From Neisseria mucosa (GTDB lineage Bacteria; Pseudomonadota; Gammaproteobacteria; Burkholderiales; Neisseriaceae): DNA of 64,000 nt. This document shows positions 32,792-40,941 of the stretch, in pieces. The notes beneath the pieces were generated by a model, which worked only from the letters and a program-made list of their open reading frames with translations, searched no databases and was not told the DNA's origin. The stretch is from positions 124,001 to 188,000 of the forward strand of contig NZ_POWX01000001.1 of the NCBI RefSeq assembly GCF_003044445.1, in the 5' to 3' direction. Every line of letters begins with the position of its first letter. The stretch's first letter is position 1. Position numbers and translations under genes: made by a program.

Positions 32792-35053
32792 TCAAGCTCC
32801 CGCCAGTTCAATAGTGTCCATCAACGCACCCAACGCGGCATTTTCGGTATGCAGCGGCAGATGCACCACGTTTTCAGGCAGTCCGGCATCGGCTTTGACC
32901 ACCACGGACACGCCTGCGCCATTTTGTTTGGCAATGGCGGTTTGCCCGTCTTGCAGGCCTAAGCGCGCCAAAGTGTTTGGATTCACACGCGCGGCAGGCA
33001 CGGCGGCATGGCTGGTCGCTTGTAACGGCGCGGAACGGCGCACGATGGCATCGGTGTGATAAATACCGACTCCGCCCACGCGCACGAGGCGGTTTGAGGT
33101 CGTCTGAAAATCTTTTTGAGTCGATGCGGCACGGTTGCTCAGTTTGGACGGCAGGCTTTCCGCGTCCAACGCGTCTTTCAGAATCGCGGCGGTATCGTGG
33201 TATTCAAAGCCTTGCAGGTCAAACAGGTTGCCCAATACGCGCAACACTTTCCACAGCGGACGCGAGTCGCCGAAGCCCTGAACGACACCGTGGAAGGATT
33301 GCAGACGGCCTTCCATATTGATGAAGCTGCCCGATGTTTCGGTAAACGGCGCAATCGGCAACAATACGTCGCACACGTCCAGCAGTGTTTCGCTGACAAA
33401 CGGCGTAAACGCCATCACGCTTTTCGCCTGTTTCAACGCGGCTACGGCTTTTGTGCCGTCCGCCGTATCGATTTCCGGTTCGACGTTGAGCAGCAAGACT
33501 GCCTGTTTCGGCGCGTTTGCCATTTCGGCAACGCTCTCGCCTGAGTTCACGCCCAATACGTCCGCACCGACGCTGTTGGCAGCCTGCGGCAAAATACCCA
33601 GCACCGCGCCGGTTGCGTCCGCCAGCTCTTGTGCGGCGGCGTAAATCGCAGCGTAATCGGGATGGTTTTGCACTTCCGCGCCCAAAATCACCGCTGCTTT
33701 TTCAGCGTTTTTCAGGCTCACGGTAATCGCGTTTTCCGCATCGGCAGACAGGTTTTTCAGACGACCTGCCCACTCGTCGGGATGCACCGCTTCCTGAGCC
33801 AGAAGCGGCATAAACAACTCTTCCTTGCTGCTTGCCAACACGCTCAAGGCCATGCGCTCTTTAGCAGCGCGACGTAGGCGGGCGGTCAGAAGCGGCTGTT
33901 CTTTGCGCAGGTTCGCACCGACCACCAGTACGGCTTCGTTGTCCGCCAGCGATTCGATACTTTGTCCCAGCCATTGCGCACCATTGAGGTCGTCTGAAAG
34001 ACGTTTGTCCTGTTGGCGCAGACGGGTGGCGAAATTTTTAACGCCCAAACCGTCGGCGAGTTTTTTGGCCAGATACAGTTCTTCAACCGTATTCATCGGG
34101 TTCGCCCAAATGCCGACTTGGTTTTGGTTGCCGTCTTTGGCGATACATTCAATTGCGCTGCGGACATATTCCAACGCAGTTTTCCAATCCACGTCCATCC
34201 ATTCGCCGCCCTGTTTGATTTTCGGGTTTTTCAGACGGCTTTCGTGATACAGGCCTTCGTAGGCGAAACGGTCGCGGTCGGACAGCCAGCATTCGTTAAT
34301 CGCTTCGTTTTCCAGCGGCAGCACACGGCGGACGGTATGGTCTTTGGTTTGTACAATCAGGTTGCTGCCCAAAGCGTCATGGGCGGAAACGGATTTGCGG
34401 CGGTTCAGCTCCCAAGTACGCGCGTTGAAACGGAACGGTTTGCTGGTCAGCGCGCCGACGGGGCACAAATCGATGACGTTGCCCGACAGCTCGGTTTCCA
34501 CCGCTTTGCCGATAAAGGGCATGATTTCGGAGTGTTCGCCGCGATTCGCCATCGCAATTTCTTGCAAGCCGGCGATTTCTTCGGTGAAACGTACGCAGCG
34601 AGTGCAGTGGATGCAGCGGCTCATTTCCTCGGCGGAAACCAAAGGCCCCATGTCTTTGCCGACGACGGAACGTTTTTCTTCGGTGTAGCGGCTGGTGGTT
34701 TTACCGTAGCCCACCGCCAAATCCTGCAACTGGCATTCGCCGCCTTGGTCGCAGGTCGGACAGTCGAGCGGATGGTTGATGAGCAGGAACTCCATCACAC
34801 CTTCCTGCGCCTCGCGGGCCTTCGCCGAATGCGTGCGCACAATCATGCCGTCCGTTACCGGCGTGGCACAGGCGGGCAGCGGTTTGGGGGCCTTTTCCAC
34901 ATCCACCAGACACATACGGCAGTTGGCGGCGATGGAGAGCTTTTTGTGGTAACAGAAATGCGGAATATAAGTACCGAGCTTGTGCGCGGCCTCAATCACC
35001 GTCGCGCCCTGCTCCACAGATACCTGTTTGCCGTCGATTTCGATTTGTAACAT
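32792..35053 (-). CDS. nuoG: NADH-quinone oxidoreductase subunit G
   Basis: A 753-residue peripheral-arm subunit. The N-terminal [2Fe-2S] domain has HFCYHKKLSIAANCRMCLVDV. It is followed by HPLDCPTCDQGGECQLQD and CIHCTRCVRFTEE with the cysteines of clusters N4 and N5, and by a degenerate molybdopterin-oxidoreductase body. The C-terminal region is shorter than in E. coli NuoG (908), as in other beta-proteobacteria. Several DUS are embedded in the body. Confidence 0.96.
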   Translation of the reverse strand: MLQIEIDGKQVSVEQGATVIEAAHKLGTYIPHFCYHKKLSIAANCRMCLVDVEKAPKPLPACATPVTDGMIVRTHSAKAREAQEGVMEFLLINHPLDCPTCDQGGECQLQDLAVGYGKTTSRYTEEKRSVVGKDMGPLVSAEEMSRCIHCTRCVRFTEEIAGLQEIAMANRGEHSEIMPFIGKAVETELSGNVIDLCPVGALTSKPFRFNARTWELNRRKSVSAHDALGSNLIVQTKDHTVRRVLPLENEAINECWLSDRDRFAYEGLYHESRLKNPKIKQGGEWMDVDWKTALEYVRSAIECIAKDGNQNQVGIWANPMNTVEELYLAKKLADGLGVKNFATRLRQQDKRLSDDLNGAQWLGQSIESLADNEAVLVVGANLRKEQPLLTARLRRAAKERMALSVLASSKEELFMPLLAQEAVHPDEWAGRLKNLSADAENAITVSLKNAEKAAVILGAEVQNHPDYAAIYAAAQELADATGAVLGILPQAANSVGADVLGVNSGESVAEMANAPKQAVLLLNVEPEIDTADGTKAVAALKQAKSVMAFTPFVSETLLDVCDVLLPIAPFTETSGSFINMEGRLQSFHGVVQGFGDSRPLWKVLRVLGNLFDLQGFEYHDTAAILKDALDAESLPSKLSNRAASTQKDFQTTSNRLVRVGGVGIYHTDAIVRRSAPLQATSHAAVPAARVNPNTLARLGLQDGQTAIAKQNGAGVSVVVKADAGLPENVVHLPLHTENAALGALMDTIELAGA

Positions 35054-35111
35054 GGTTCGTTCCTAGTTACGGGTATTTGATAAATAATTCTTTTAGAGGC
35101 CGTCTGAAAAC

Positions 35112-36407
35112 TTAGCACCACTTATTCGGCTTCATCGGTCCGCCGTGTTCAATGTAATGCACAAATTCATCACGGAAATGCTTGGTAAAGCTGCGGACGG
35201 GGAAGACGGCGGCATCGGCGAGGGCGCAGATGGTGCGGCCTGCCATTTGGTTGCCGACGGAATCCAGCAAATCCAAGTCTTCCATGCGGCCTTTGCCTTC
35301 TACGATGCGGTGGACGATGCGGTAGAGCCAGCCGGTGCCTTCGCGGCAGGGGGTGCATTGGCCGCAGGATTCGTCGTAGTAGAAGTAGCTTAACCGTTCA
35401 AGGGCTTTGACCATGCACACGTCTTCATCCATCACGATAATCGCGCCGGAACCGAGCATCGAGCCGGCTTTGGAAATCGAGTCATAGTCCATATTGGTCT
35501 GCATCATGATATCGGCAGGCAAAACTGGCGCGGACGAACCGCCGGGAATGACGGCCTTGAGTTTTTTACCGCCGCGCATACCGCCCGCCATTTTCAGGAT
35601 TTCGGCAAACGGCGTGCCTAGCGGCACTTCATAGTTGCCCGGACGCTCGACATGACCGGAAATACAGAACAATTTAGTACCGCCTGCATTCGGAATGCCT
35701 TTGTCGGCAAACGCCTGACCGCCGTCGCGGACGATAAACGGTACGGAAGCGAAGGTTTCGGTATTGTTGATGGTGGTCGGCTTGCCGTACAGGCCGAACG
35801 AGGCGGGGAACGGCGGTTTGAAGCGCGGCTGGCCTTTTTTGCCTTCCAGCGATTCGAGCAATGCGGTTTCTTCGCCGCAAATGTATGCGCCGTAGCCGTG
35901 GTGGGCGAAGAGTTCGAATTCGAAGTCCGAACCTAAAATATTTTTACCCAAAAAACCTGCGGCGCGCGCTTGAGCGAGTGCGGTTTCAAAGCGTTGATAA
36001 CCTTCAAAAATTTCGCCGTGAATGTAGTTGTAGCCCGCTTTCGCACCCATCGCGTAACCGGCGATAATCATGCCTTCAATCAGGGCATGGGGGTTGAACA
36101 TGATGATGTCGCGGTCTTTGAACGTACCCGGTTCGCCTTCGTCTGTGTTGCAGACGACGTATTTTTCGCCGGGGAAGGAACGGGGCATAAAGCTCCATTT
36201 CAAGCCGGTCGGAAAGCCCGCACCGCCGCGCCCGCGCAGACCGGAGGTTTTGACTTCGTCAATCACGTCGGTTTGCGAGATGTTTTCGGACAGGATTCTA
36301 CGCAGCGCGCTGTAACCGCCGCGTTTGACGTATTCGTCCAATGTCCAGCAGTCGGGATTGGCGGTATCCACTTGGTCAAAAATCACGCCTGATTGGTAAA
36401 TAGCCAT
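35112..36407 (-). CDS. nuoF: NADH-quinone oxidoreductase subunit F
   Basis: A 431-residue subunit that binds NADH and FMN and carries cluster N3. The NADH/FMN glycine-rich segments are GLRGRGGAGFPTGLKW (about residue 55) and the ICGEETALLESLEGKKG block. The [4Fe-4S] ligands are in ESCGQCTPCREG near residue 350 plus a downstream cysteine in GRTICALADA. An AGGCCGTCTGAA DUS (35097-35108) lies between nuoF and nuoG. Confidence 0.97.
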   Translation of the reverse strand: MAIYQSGVIFDQVDTANPDCWTLDEYVKRGGYSALRRILSENISQTDVIDEVKTSGLRGRGGAGFPTGLKWSFMPRSFPGEKYVVCNTDEGEPGTFKDRDIIMFNPHALIEGMIIAGYAMGAKAGYNYIHGEIFEGYQRFETALAQARAAGFLGKNILGSDFEFELFAHHGYGAYICGEETALLESLEGKKGQPRFKPPFPASFGLYGKPTTINNTETFASVPFIVRDGGQAFADKGIPNAGGTKLFCISGHVERPGNYEVPLGTPFAEILKMAGGMRGGKKLKAVIPGGSSAPVLPADIMMQTNMDYDSISKAGSMLGSGAIIVMDEDVCMVKALERLSYFYYDESCGQCTPCREGTGWLYRIVHRIVEGKGRMEDLDLLDSVGNQMAGRTICALADAAVFPVRSFTKHFRDEFVHYIEHGGPMKPNKWC

Positions 36408-36582
36408 TTTTGGTGTGCCTGTTCGTTTTCGTATCGGTTGCGGCCGCTGTTTCAGACGACCTTAAGATGTCTTTGTGTATCGGCTTGTAACGTCGTCTGA
36501 AATAAAATCTAGTTTATCAAATCGATATTTTCAGACGACCTTCTATTCGTTTTGGTTGGATCTCGACCACTTTACTTGTCTG

Positions 36583-36612
36583 CCGTCATTCCCGCGCAGG
36601 TGGGAATGACGG
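36583..36612. repeat. Solo dRS3 repeat
   Basis: GTCATTCCCGCGCAGGTGGG followed by AATGACGG: one 20-bp inverted repeat without a core partner. Confidence 0.75.
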
Positions 36613-36627
36613 CATTTCGGTATTTTA

Positions 36628-36697
36628 GTAGGTCGGATTCTTGAATCCGACATTTTGCCTTTTTACCCACTCTGTCGGATACAAGTATCCGACCTAC
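36628..36697. repeat. Stem-loop repeat, copy 3 (diverged)
   Basis: It has the same GTAGGTCGGAT/ATCCGACCTAC ends and TCGGATACAAGTATCCGA palindrome as the copies at 26170 and 27286, but a different centre. Confidence 0.8.
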
Positions 36698-36721
36698 GTT
36701 TAAATCGTCGTTTCAGACGAC

Positions 36722-37195
36722 CTATTCCAACTCCGCCAGTTTCTTCTCAATCGCCTCTTCAGTCATAAAGCTGCACATGCTGTGGTTGTTTACCAGCATA
36801 ACGGGGGCATCGCCGCATGCGCCCATGCATTCGCCTTCGACGAGGGTGAATTTGCCGTCGGGCGTGGTTTCGCCGTAGCCGATACCGAGTTTTTTCTTCA
36901 GGTATTCGCCGGTATCCATGCCGCCACGGAGGGCGCAGGGCAGGTTGGTGCAGACGGTCAGTTTGTATTTGCCGACAGGCTCGAGGTCGTACATATTGTA
37001 GAAAGTGGCGACTTCGTATGCCTGCGCCGGCGTGATGCCGATATAGTCGGCAACAAAGGCGATGGTTTCGGGAGCGAGCCAGCCTTTTTCGGTTTGGGCA
37101 ATGCGCAACGCGCCCATGATGGCGGAACGGCGTTGGTCGGCGGGATATTTCGCCAACTCGATGTCGATTTGTTTTAAGGATTCTGCGGATAACAT
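36722..37195 (-). CDS. nuoE: NADH-quinone oxidoreductase subunit E
   Basis: A 157-residue thioredoxin-like subunit with the [2Fe-2S] cluster N1a. The ligands are C82, C87 (CTNLPC) and C123, C127 (GECMGAC). Its start ATG overlaps the nuoD stop by one base (TAATG). The length is typical (E. coli 166). Confidence 0.97.
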   Translation of the reverse strand: MLSAESLKQIDIELAKYPADQRRSAIMGALRIAQTEKGWLAPETIAFVADYIGITPAQAYEVATFYNMYDLEPVGKYKLTVCTNLPCALRGGMDTGEYLKKKLGIGYGETTPDGKFTLVEGECMGACGDAPVMLVNNHSMCSFMTEEAIEKKLAELE

Positions 37196-38451
37196 TATCG
37201 GTCAACCTCCCCGAATACGATGTCCTGCGTACCAATGATGGCAACAACGTCGGCGAGCATGTGGCCTTTTGCCATTTCGTCCATGCCTTGCAGGTGGGCG
37301 AAGCCGGGTGCGCGGATTTTCAGGCGGTAGGGTTTGTTTGCGCCGTCTGAAATGATGTAAACGCCGAACTCGCCTTTCGGGTGTTCGACAGCGGTGTAGG
37401 TCTCGCCCTCGGGAACGTGCATACCCTCGGTGAAGAGTTTGAAATGGTGAATCAGGTCTTCCATGCCTGTTTTCATTTCGGTGCGTTTGGGCGGGGCGAA
37501 TTTGTGGTTTGTGGTGATGACCGGGCCGGGATTGACGCGCAGCCAGTCGGCACATTGTTTGATAATACGTACGGATTGGCGCATTTCTTCCATACGGCAG
37601 AGGTAGCGGTCGTAGCAGTCGCCGTTGACGCCGACGGGGATGTCGAAATCCATTTGGTCGTACACTTCATACGGCTGTTTCTTACGCACGTCCCACTCCA
37701 CGCCCGAACCGCGCAACATGACGCCGGTAAAGCCTTTCTGCATGGCGCGTTCGGGGGAGACAACGCCGATGCCGACGGTACGTTGTTTCCAGATGCGGTT
37801 GTCGGTCAGGAGAGTTTCGAGTGTGTCGATGTTTTTCGGGAAGCGTTCGCAGAAGGCGTCGATGAAGTCGAGCATGGTGCCTTCGCGGGATTCGTTGAGC
37901 TGCTTCAATACTTTGGCGTTGCGGAATTTGCTGCTCTCGTATTTGGGCATAAAGTCGGGCAGGTCGCGGTAAACGCCGCCGGGACGGAAGTAGGCTGCGT
38001 GCATACGCGCGCCGGAAACGGCTTCGTACAAGTCCATCAGCTCTTCGCGGTCGCGGAAGGCGTAAAGGATGGCGGTCATCGCGCCGATGTCGAATGCGTG
38101 CGAACCGATGCCCATCAGGTGATTGAGGATACGCGTTACTTCGGCGAACATCACTCGGATGTATTGGGCGCGAATAGGCACATCAATTCCGGCGAGTTTT
38201 TCTACTGCCAAGCAGTATGCCTGCTCATTGACCATCATGGAAACGTAATCCAGCCTGTCCATATAAGGCAGGGCTTGCAGGTAGGTTTTGGTTTCCGCCA
38301 GTTTTTCGGTGCCTCGGTGCAGGAGGCCGATATGCGGGTCGGCACGGACGATTTGTTCGCCGTCCAACTCCAAAATCATACGCAATACGCCGTGCGCCGC
38401 AGGGTGTTGCGGGCCGAAGTTGATGGTGTAGTTTCTTAATTTATTGGCCAC
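37195..38451 (-). CDS. nuoD: NADH-quinone oxidoreductase subunit D
   Basis: A 418-residue 49-kDa homologue that helps form the quinone site. Conserved sequences are NFGPQHPAAHGVLR with the quinone-pocket histidine, HRGTEKLAE, and the C-terminal DPVFGEVDR-type end (QDIVFGEVDR). The likely start is GTG at 38451, preceded by GGAGAAC. It overlaps the nuoC end by 11 bp and gives the standard length; the longer frame adds only five residues. A GCCGTCTGAA motif lies in the gene near 37343. Confidence 0.96.
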   Translation of the reverse strand: MANKLRNYTINFGPQHPAAHGVLRMILELDGEQIVRADPHIGLLHRGTEKLAETKTYLQALPYMDRLDYVSMMVNEQAYCLAVEKLAGIDVPIRAQYIRVMFAEVTRILNHLMGIGSHAFDIGAMTAILYAFRDREELMDLYEAVSGARMHAAYFRPGGVYRDLPDFMPKYESSKFRNAKVLKQLNESREGTMLDFIDAFCERFPKNIDTLETLLTDNRIWKQRTVGIGVVSPERAMQKGFTGVMLRGSGVEWDVRKKQPYEVYDQMDFDIPVGVNGDCYDRYLCRMEEMRQSVRIIKQCADWLRVNPGPVITTNHKFAPPKRTEMKTGMEDLIHHFKLFTEGMHVPEGETYTAVEHPKGEFGVYIISDGANKPYRLKIRAPGFAHLQGMDEMAKGHMLADVVAIIGTQDIVFGEVDR

Positions 38452-39034
38452 CGTAGTTCTCCTCACGGACGATACGCGGCGTGATTTCGCGCGGCTCGAT
38501 GGTAACAGGTTGGTAAATCACGCGTTTTTGTTCTTCGTCGTAACGCATTTCCACATAGCCGGAAATCGGGAAGTCTTTGCGGAACGGGTGTCCGACGAAG
38601 CCGTAATCGGTCAGGATGCGGCGCAGGTCGGGATGGTTGTTGAACATAATGCCGTACAAATCGAAGGCTTCGCGCTCGTACCAATCCGCGCTGTTGTAAA
38701 CGGGAACCACGGATTCGACCACGGGGAAATCGTCGTCTGAAACCCAGACGCGCACGCGGATGCGCTGATTGTTTTTAACGGAAAGAAGCTGGCTGACAAC
38801 GGCGAAGCGTTTGCCCTGCCATGCTTCGTTTTTGTAAGTGCTGTAATCGACGCCGCACAAATCGACCAAAAGCTCGAAATGCAGTTCTTCATGGTCGCGC
38901 AACGTAGTCATCACTGAAATATAGTGTTCGGGCAGACACTCAACGGTAATCTCGCCCAAAGCGGAAATGACTTTGCTTGCCTGATTGCCCAAAACGCGGC
39001 TGACGGTATCGTATAAGTTTTGAATGCTTGCCAT
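38441..39034 (-). CDS. nuoC: NADH-quinone oxidoreductase subunit C
   Basis: A 197-residue 30-kDa homologue. The family signature ADWYEREAFDLYGIMFNNHPDLRRIL (in part) and GHPFRKDFPISGY are present. In enterobacteria it is fused to NuoD; here it is separate and overlaps nuoD by 11 bp. A DUS is read as VSDDDF within it. Confidence 0.97.
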   Translation of the reverse strand: MASIQNLYDTVSRVLGNQASKVISALGEITVECLPEHYISVMTTLRDHEELHFELLVDLCGVDYSTYKNEAWQGKRFAVVSQLLSVKNNQRIRVRVWVSDDDFPVVESVVPVYNSADWYEREAFDLYGIMFNNHPDLRRILTDYGFVGHPFRKDFPISGYVEMRYDEEQKRVIYQPVTIEPREITPRIVREENYGGQ

Positions 39035-39046
39035 ATCGTCCTCCCC

Positions 39047-39529
39047 TTACTCGTCCCGCGCGATGGTGGAAGTGCGCTTGATTTTTTGTTGGAGCTGCAT
39101 CAGGCCGTAAATCAGGGCCTCCGCAGTCGGCGGACAACCCGGCACATAAACGTCCACAGGCACGACACGGTCGGCACCGCGCACGACGGAATAAGAATAA
39201 TGATAGTAGCCGCCGCCGTTGGCACACGAACCCATGGACAATACCCAACGCGGCTCGGCGAGCTGGTCGTACACGCGGCGCAGGGCGGGCGCCATTTTGT
39301 TGGTGAGCGTACCCGCCACAATCATCAGGTCGGCCTGACGGGGCGACGGACGGAAAATAATGCCGAAACGGTCAAGGTCGTAACGCGCCATACCCGCGTG
39401 CATCATTTCCACGGCGCAGCAGGCCAAACCGAAAGTAACCGGCCACAGCGAACCGGTACGCATATAGTTCAGCACCGTATCCGCGCTGGTGGTGATGAAA
39501 CCTTTTTTCAAAACGCCTTCTATTCCCAT
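39047..39529 (-). CDS. nuoB: NADH-quinone oxidoreductase subunit B
   Basis: A 160-residue PSST homologue with the terminal cluster N2. The ligands are C37 and C38 (ACCAVEMM), C102 (GSCANGGGYY) and C132 (PGCPP). The start at 39529 gives MGIEGVLKKGF and overlaps the end of nuoA by 10 bp. Longer upstream codons lie inside nuoA in another frame and are rejected. Confidence 0.97.
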   Translation of the reverse strand: MGIEGVLKKGFITTSADTVLNYMRTGSLWPVTFGLACCAVEMMHAGMARYDLDRFGIIFRPSPRQADLMIVAGTLTNKMAPALRRVYDQLAEPRWVLSMGSCANGGGYYHYSYSVVRGADRVVPVDVYVPGCPPTAEALIYGLMQLQQKIKRTSTIARDE

Positions 39530-39876
39530 TCCAGCGCACCTTTTTTCCATTCGTAAACAAAGCCTACCGTCAGAACGACGATAAACACCAGCATAGACCA
39601 GAAACCGTATGCGCCCAAATCTTTGAACACCACCGCCCACGGCAGCATAAACGCAACCTCCAAATCGAAGAGGATGAACAGGATGGCGACGAGATAATAA
39701 CGCACGTCAAACTTCATCCTGGCGTTTTCAAAGGCTTCGAAACCGCATTCGTAAGCCGCGTCTTTTTCGGCGTAGTGGTGTTTCGGACCTAAAATCGTGC
39801 CGAGCAGGATAAACAGCACGCCGGCAGCGAGGCCGACGAGGATGAATACGAGGACGGGAAAGTAACTGGCCAACAT
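39520..39876 (-). CDS. nuoA: NADH-quinone oxidoreductase subunit A
   Basis: A 118-residue subunit with three TM helices and the conserved loop YECGFEAFENARMKFDVRYYLVAILFILFDLEVAF (key residues C, E, D near 44-70) that gates quinone coupling. It is the first gene of the operon. A sigma70-like promoter and a Fur-like box lie upstream. Confidence 0.97.
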   Translation of the reverse strand: MLASYFPVLVFILVGLAAGVLFILLGTILGPKHHYAEKDAAYECGFEAFENARMKFDVRYYLVAILFILFDLEVAFMLPWAVVFKDLGAYGFWSMLVFIVVLTVGFVYEWKKGALEWE

Positions 39877-39893
39877 GGTTTATGCCTAACTGG

Positions 39894-39922
39894 TTGACAG
39901 ACAAATCTTAATATCCTGCTAT
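39894..39922 (+). promoter_or_regulatory. Possible plus-strand promoter toward the TerB-like gene
   Basis: Perfect -35 TTGACA (39894-39899), 17-bp spacer, weak -10 TGCTAT (39917-39922). It would give a ~300-base leader. Confidence 0.3.
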
Positions 39923-39949
39923 TTTATCGAATTTCAAAATCCATTTAAA
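39921..39949 (-). promoter_or_regulatory. Candidate nuo operon promoter
   Basis: On the minus strand -35 TTTAAA (39949-39944), 17-bp spacer and -10 TAAAAT (39926-39921), about 45 bp before the nuoA ATG. Confidence 0.45.
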
Positions 39950-39992
39950 GGTAAATGTCGGTCAACTGTTAAAAAAATCCTAATAAATTCAA

Positions 39993-40019
39993 TAAGTTTA
40001 TGATAACGATTCTTATTTG
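39993..40019. promoter_or_regulatory. Fur-like box upstream of nuoA
   Basis: GTTTATGATAACGATTCTTA resembles the Fur hexamer array (GATAAT repeats). It lies about 80-100 bp upstream of the predicted nuoA transcription start, the position expected for Fur acting as activator rather than repressor. Confidence 0.4.
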
Positions 40020-40234
40020 TGTTTTGTTTCTTACCGTTTTATTTACCTCTTGCGGACAGTTCGCTATCCTTTTTGCAGGTAATGCTTAACGATCCCGAAA
40101 CCCTGCCCGATTTGATTTTCAGACGACCACCCCTATGCTTCATAAGCATTTGCATCCTTTAACACCTCCATGCCTTGTTTTAAGTCTGAATACCCATATG
40201 ATTTAAAAACCCACCCTCAAAAAGGACAATCACA

Positions 40235-40852
40235 ATGAATTTCAACAATCTGCTCAACCAAATTTTGGGAACGGTTCAAAAAAACAGCCGATCCGTATCC
40301 GACAGCCCGCTTAATTCTTTCGGCGGCGGCGCATTAGTGGCAGGACTGGCTTCTATGCTGATGAAAAAGAAAAACACCAAAAAACTGGTCAAGGCCGGTT
40401 CGGTCGCAGCTTTGGGTTATATTGCCTACAAAGGCTATCAAAGCTGGCAGCAAAACCGCAACCAACCCGAATTGCCGCAACAAGCGTTCGAACCTGTCGG
40501 TCAACTTGCCGAAACACACAGCCGCGTCATCCTGCGCACCATGATTGCAGCCGCCGCATCGGACGGGTTGATTGATGAAGCGGAAAAACAGGTTATTGCC
40601 CATGAAAGCGGTACAGATACAGAAACCGCCGCCTGGCTAGCCGCCGAATATGAAAGACCGGCAACAGTCGAGGAAATCGCAGCAGCCGTCGGCAACGATG
40701 AAGCTTTGGCCGCAGAAACCTATCTGGCGGCAAGATTGGTGTGTGCCGATTTATCCCGTAAAGAAATCGTGTTCTTAAGCCGGCTGTCGCAAGCCTTGAA
40801 ACTGGATGACCAGTTGGTGGAAAATTTGGAAAAGCAGCTTGATTTGGCTTGA
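40235..40852 (+). CDS. TerB-like / DUF533 protein
   Basis: A 205-residue protein of the YebE/DUF533 type. An N-terminal Gly-rich hydrophobic segment (GGGALVAGLASMLMKKKN, then LGYIAYKGYQSWQ) may associate with the membrane. A C-terminal helical TerB-like domain follows (about residues 90-203) with the acidic MIAAAASDGLIDEAEKQ motif. YebE-type genes in enterobacteria respond to envelope stress; the molecular role is unknown. AAAGGACAATCACA precedes the ATG. It is a single gene converging on tamB across a DUS terminator. Confidence 0.8.
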   Translation: MNFNNLLNQILGTVQKNSRSVSDSPLNSFGGGALVAGLASMLMKKKNTKKLVKAGSVAALGYIAYKGYQSWQQNRNQPELPQQAFEPVGQLAETHSRVILRTMIAAAASDGLIDEAEKQVIAHESGTDTETAAWLAAEYERPATVEEIAAAVGNDEALAAETYLAARLVCADLSRKEIVFLSRLSQALKLDDQLVENLEKQLDLA

Positions 40853-40881
40853 TAATAAGCAGGCAGACTTAAAAATATAAA

Positions 40882-40927
40882 GAAGGTCGTCTGAAAACCC
40901 TAAAGTGTGGTTTTCAGACGACCTTTT
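40882..40927. terminator. Bidirectional DUS terminator between TerB-like gene and tamB
   Basis: GAAGGTCGTCTGAAAACC and GGTTTTCAGACGACCTTTTC around a 10-base loop, between convergent genes. Confidence 0.75.
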
Positions 40928-40941
40928 CCTTTCCGTCGGCG

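Larger units (their letters stand above)
36408..36721. other. Repeat-filled gap between nuoE and nuoF
   Basis: No gene. The 314-bp gap holds single DUS copies near 36450, 36494 and 36529, a solo dRS3 at 36583-36612, the third copy of the stem-loop repeat at 36628-36697, and a final DUS just before the nuoE stop. Confidence 0.7.
39877..40234. other. Divergent regulatory region between nuoA and the TerB-like gene
   Basis: A 358-bp AT-rich gap with no gene. It contains the candidate nuoA promoter, a Fur-like dyad, a plus-strand TTGACA-N17-TGCTAT, and one DUS near 40117. Confidence 0.6.
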
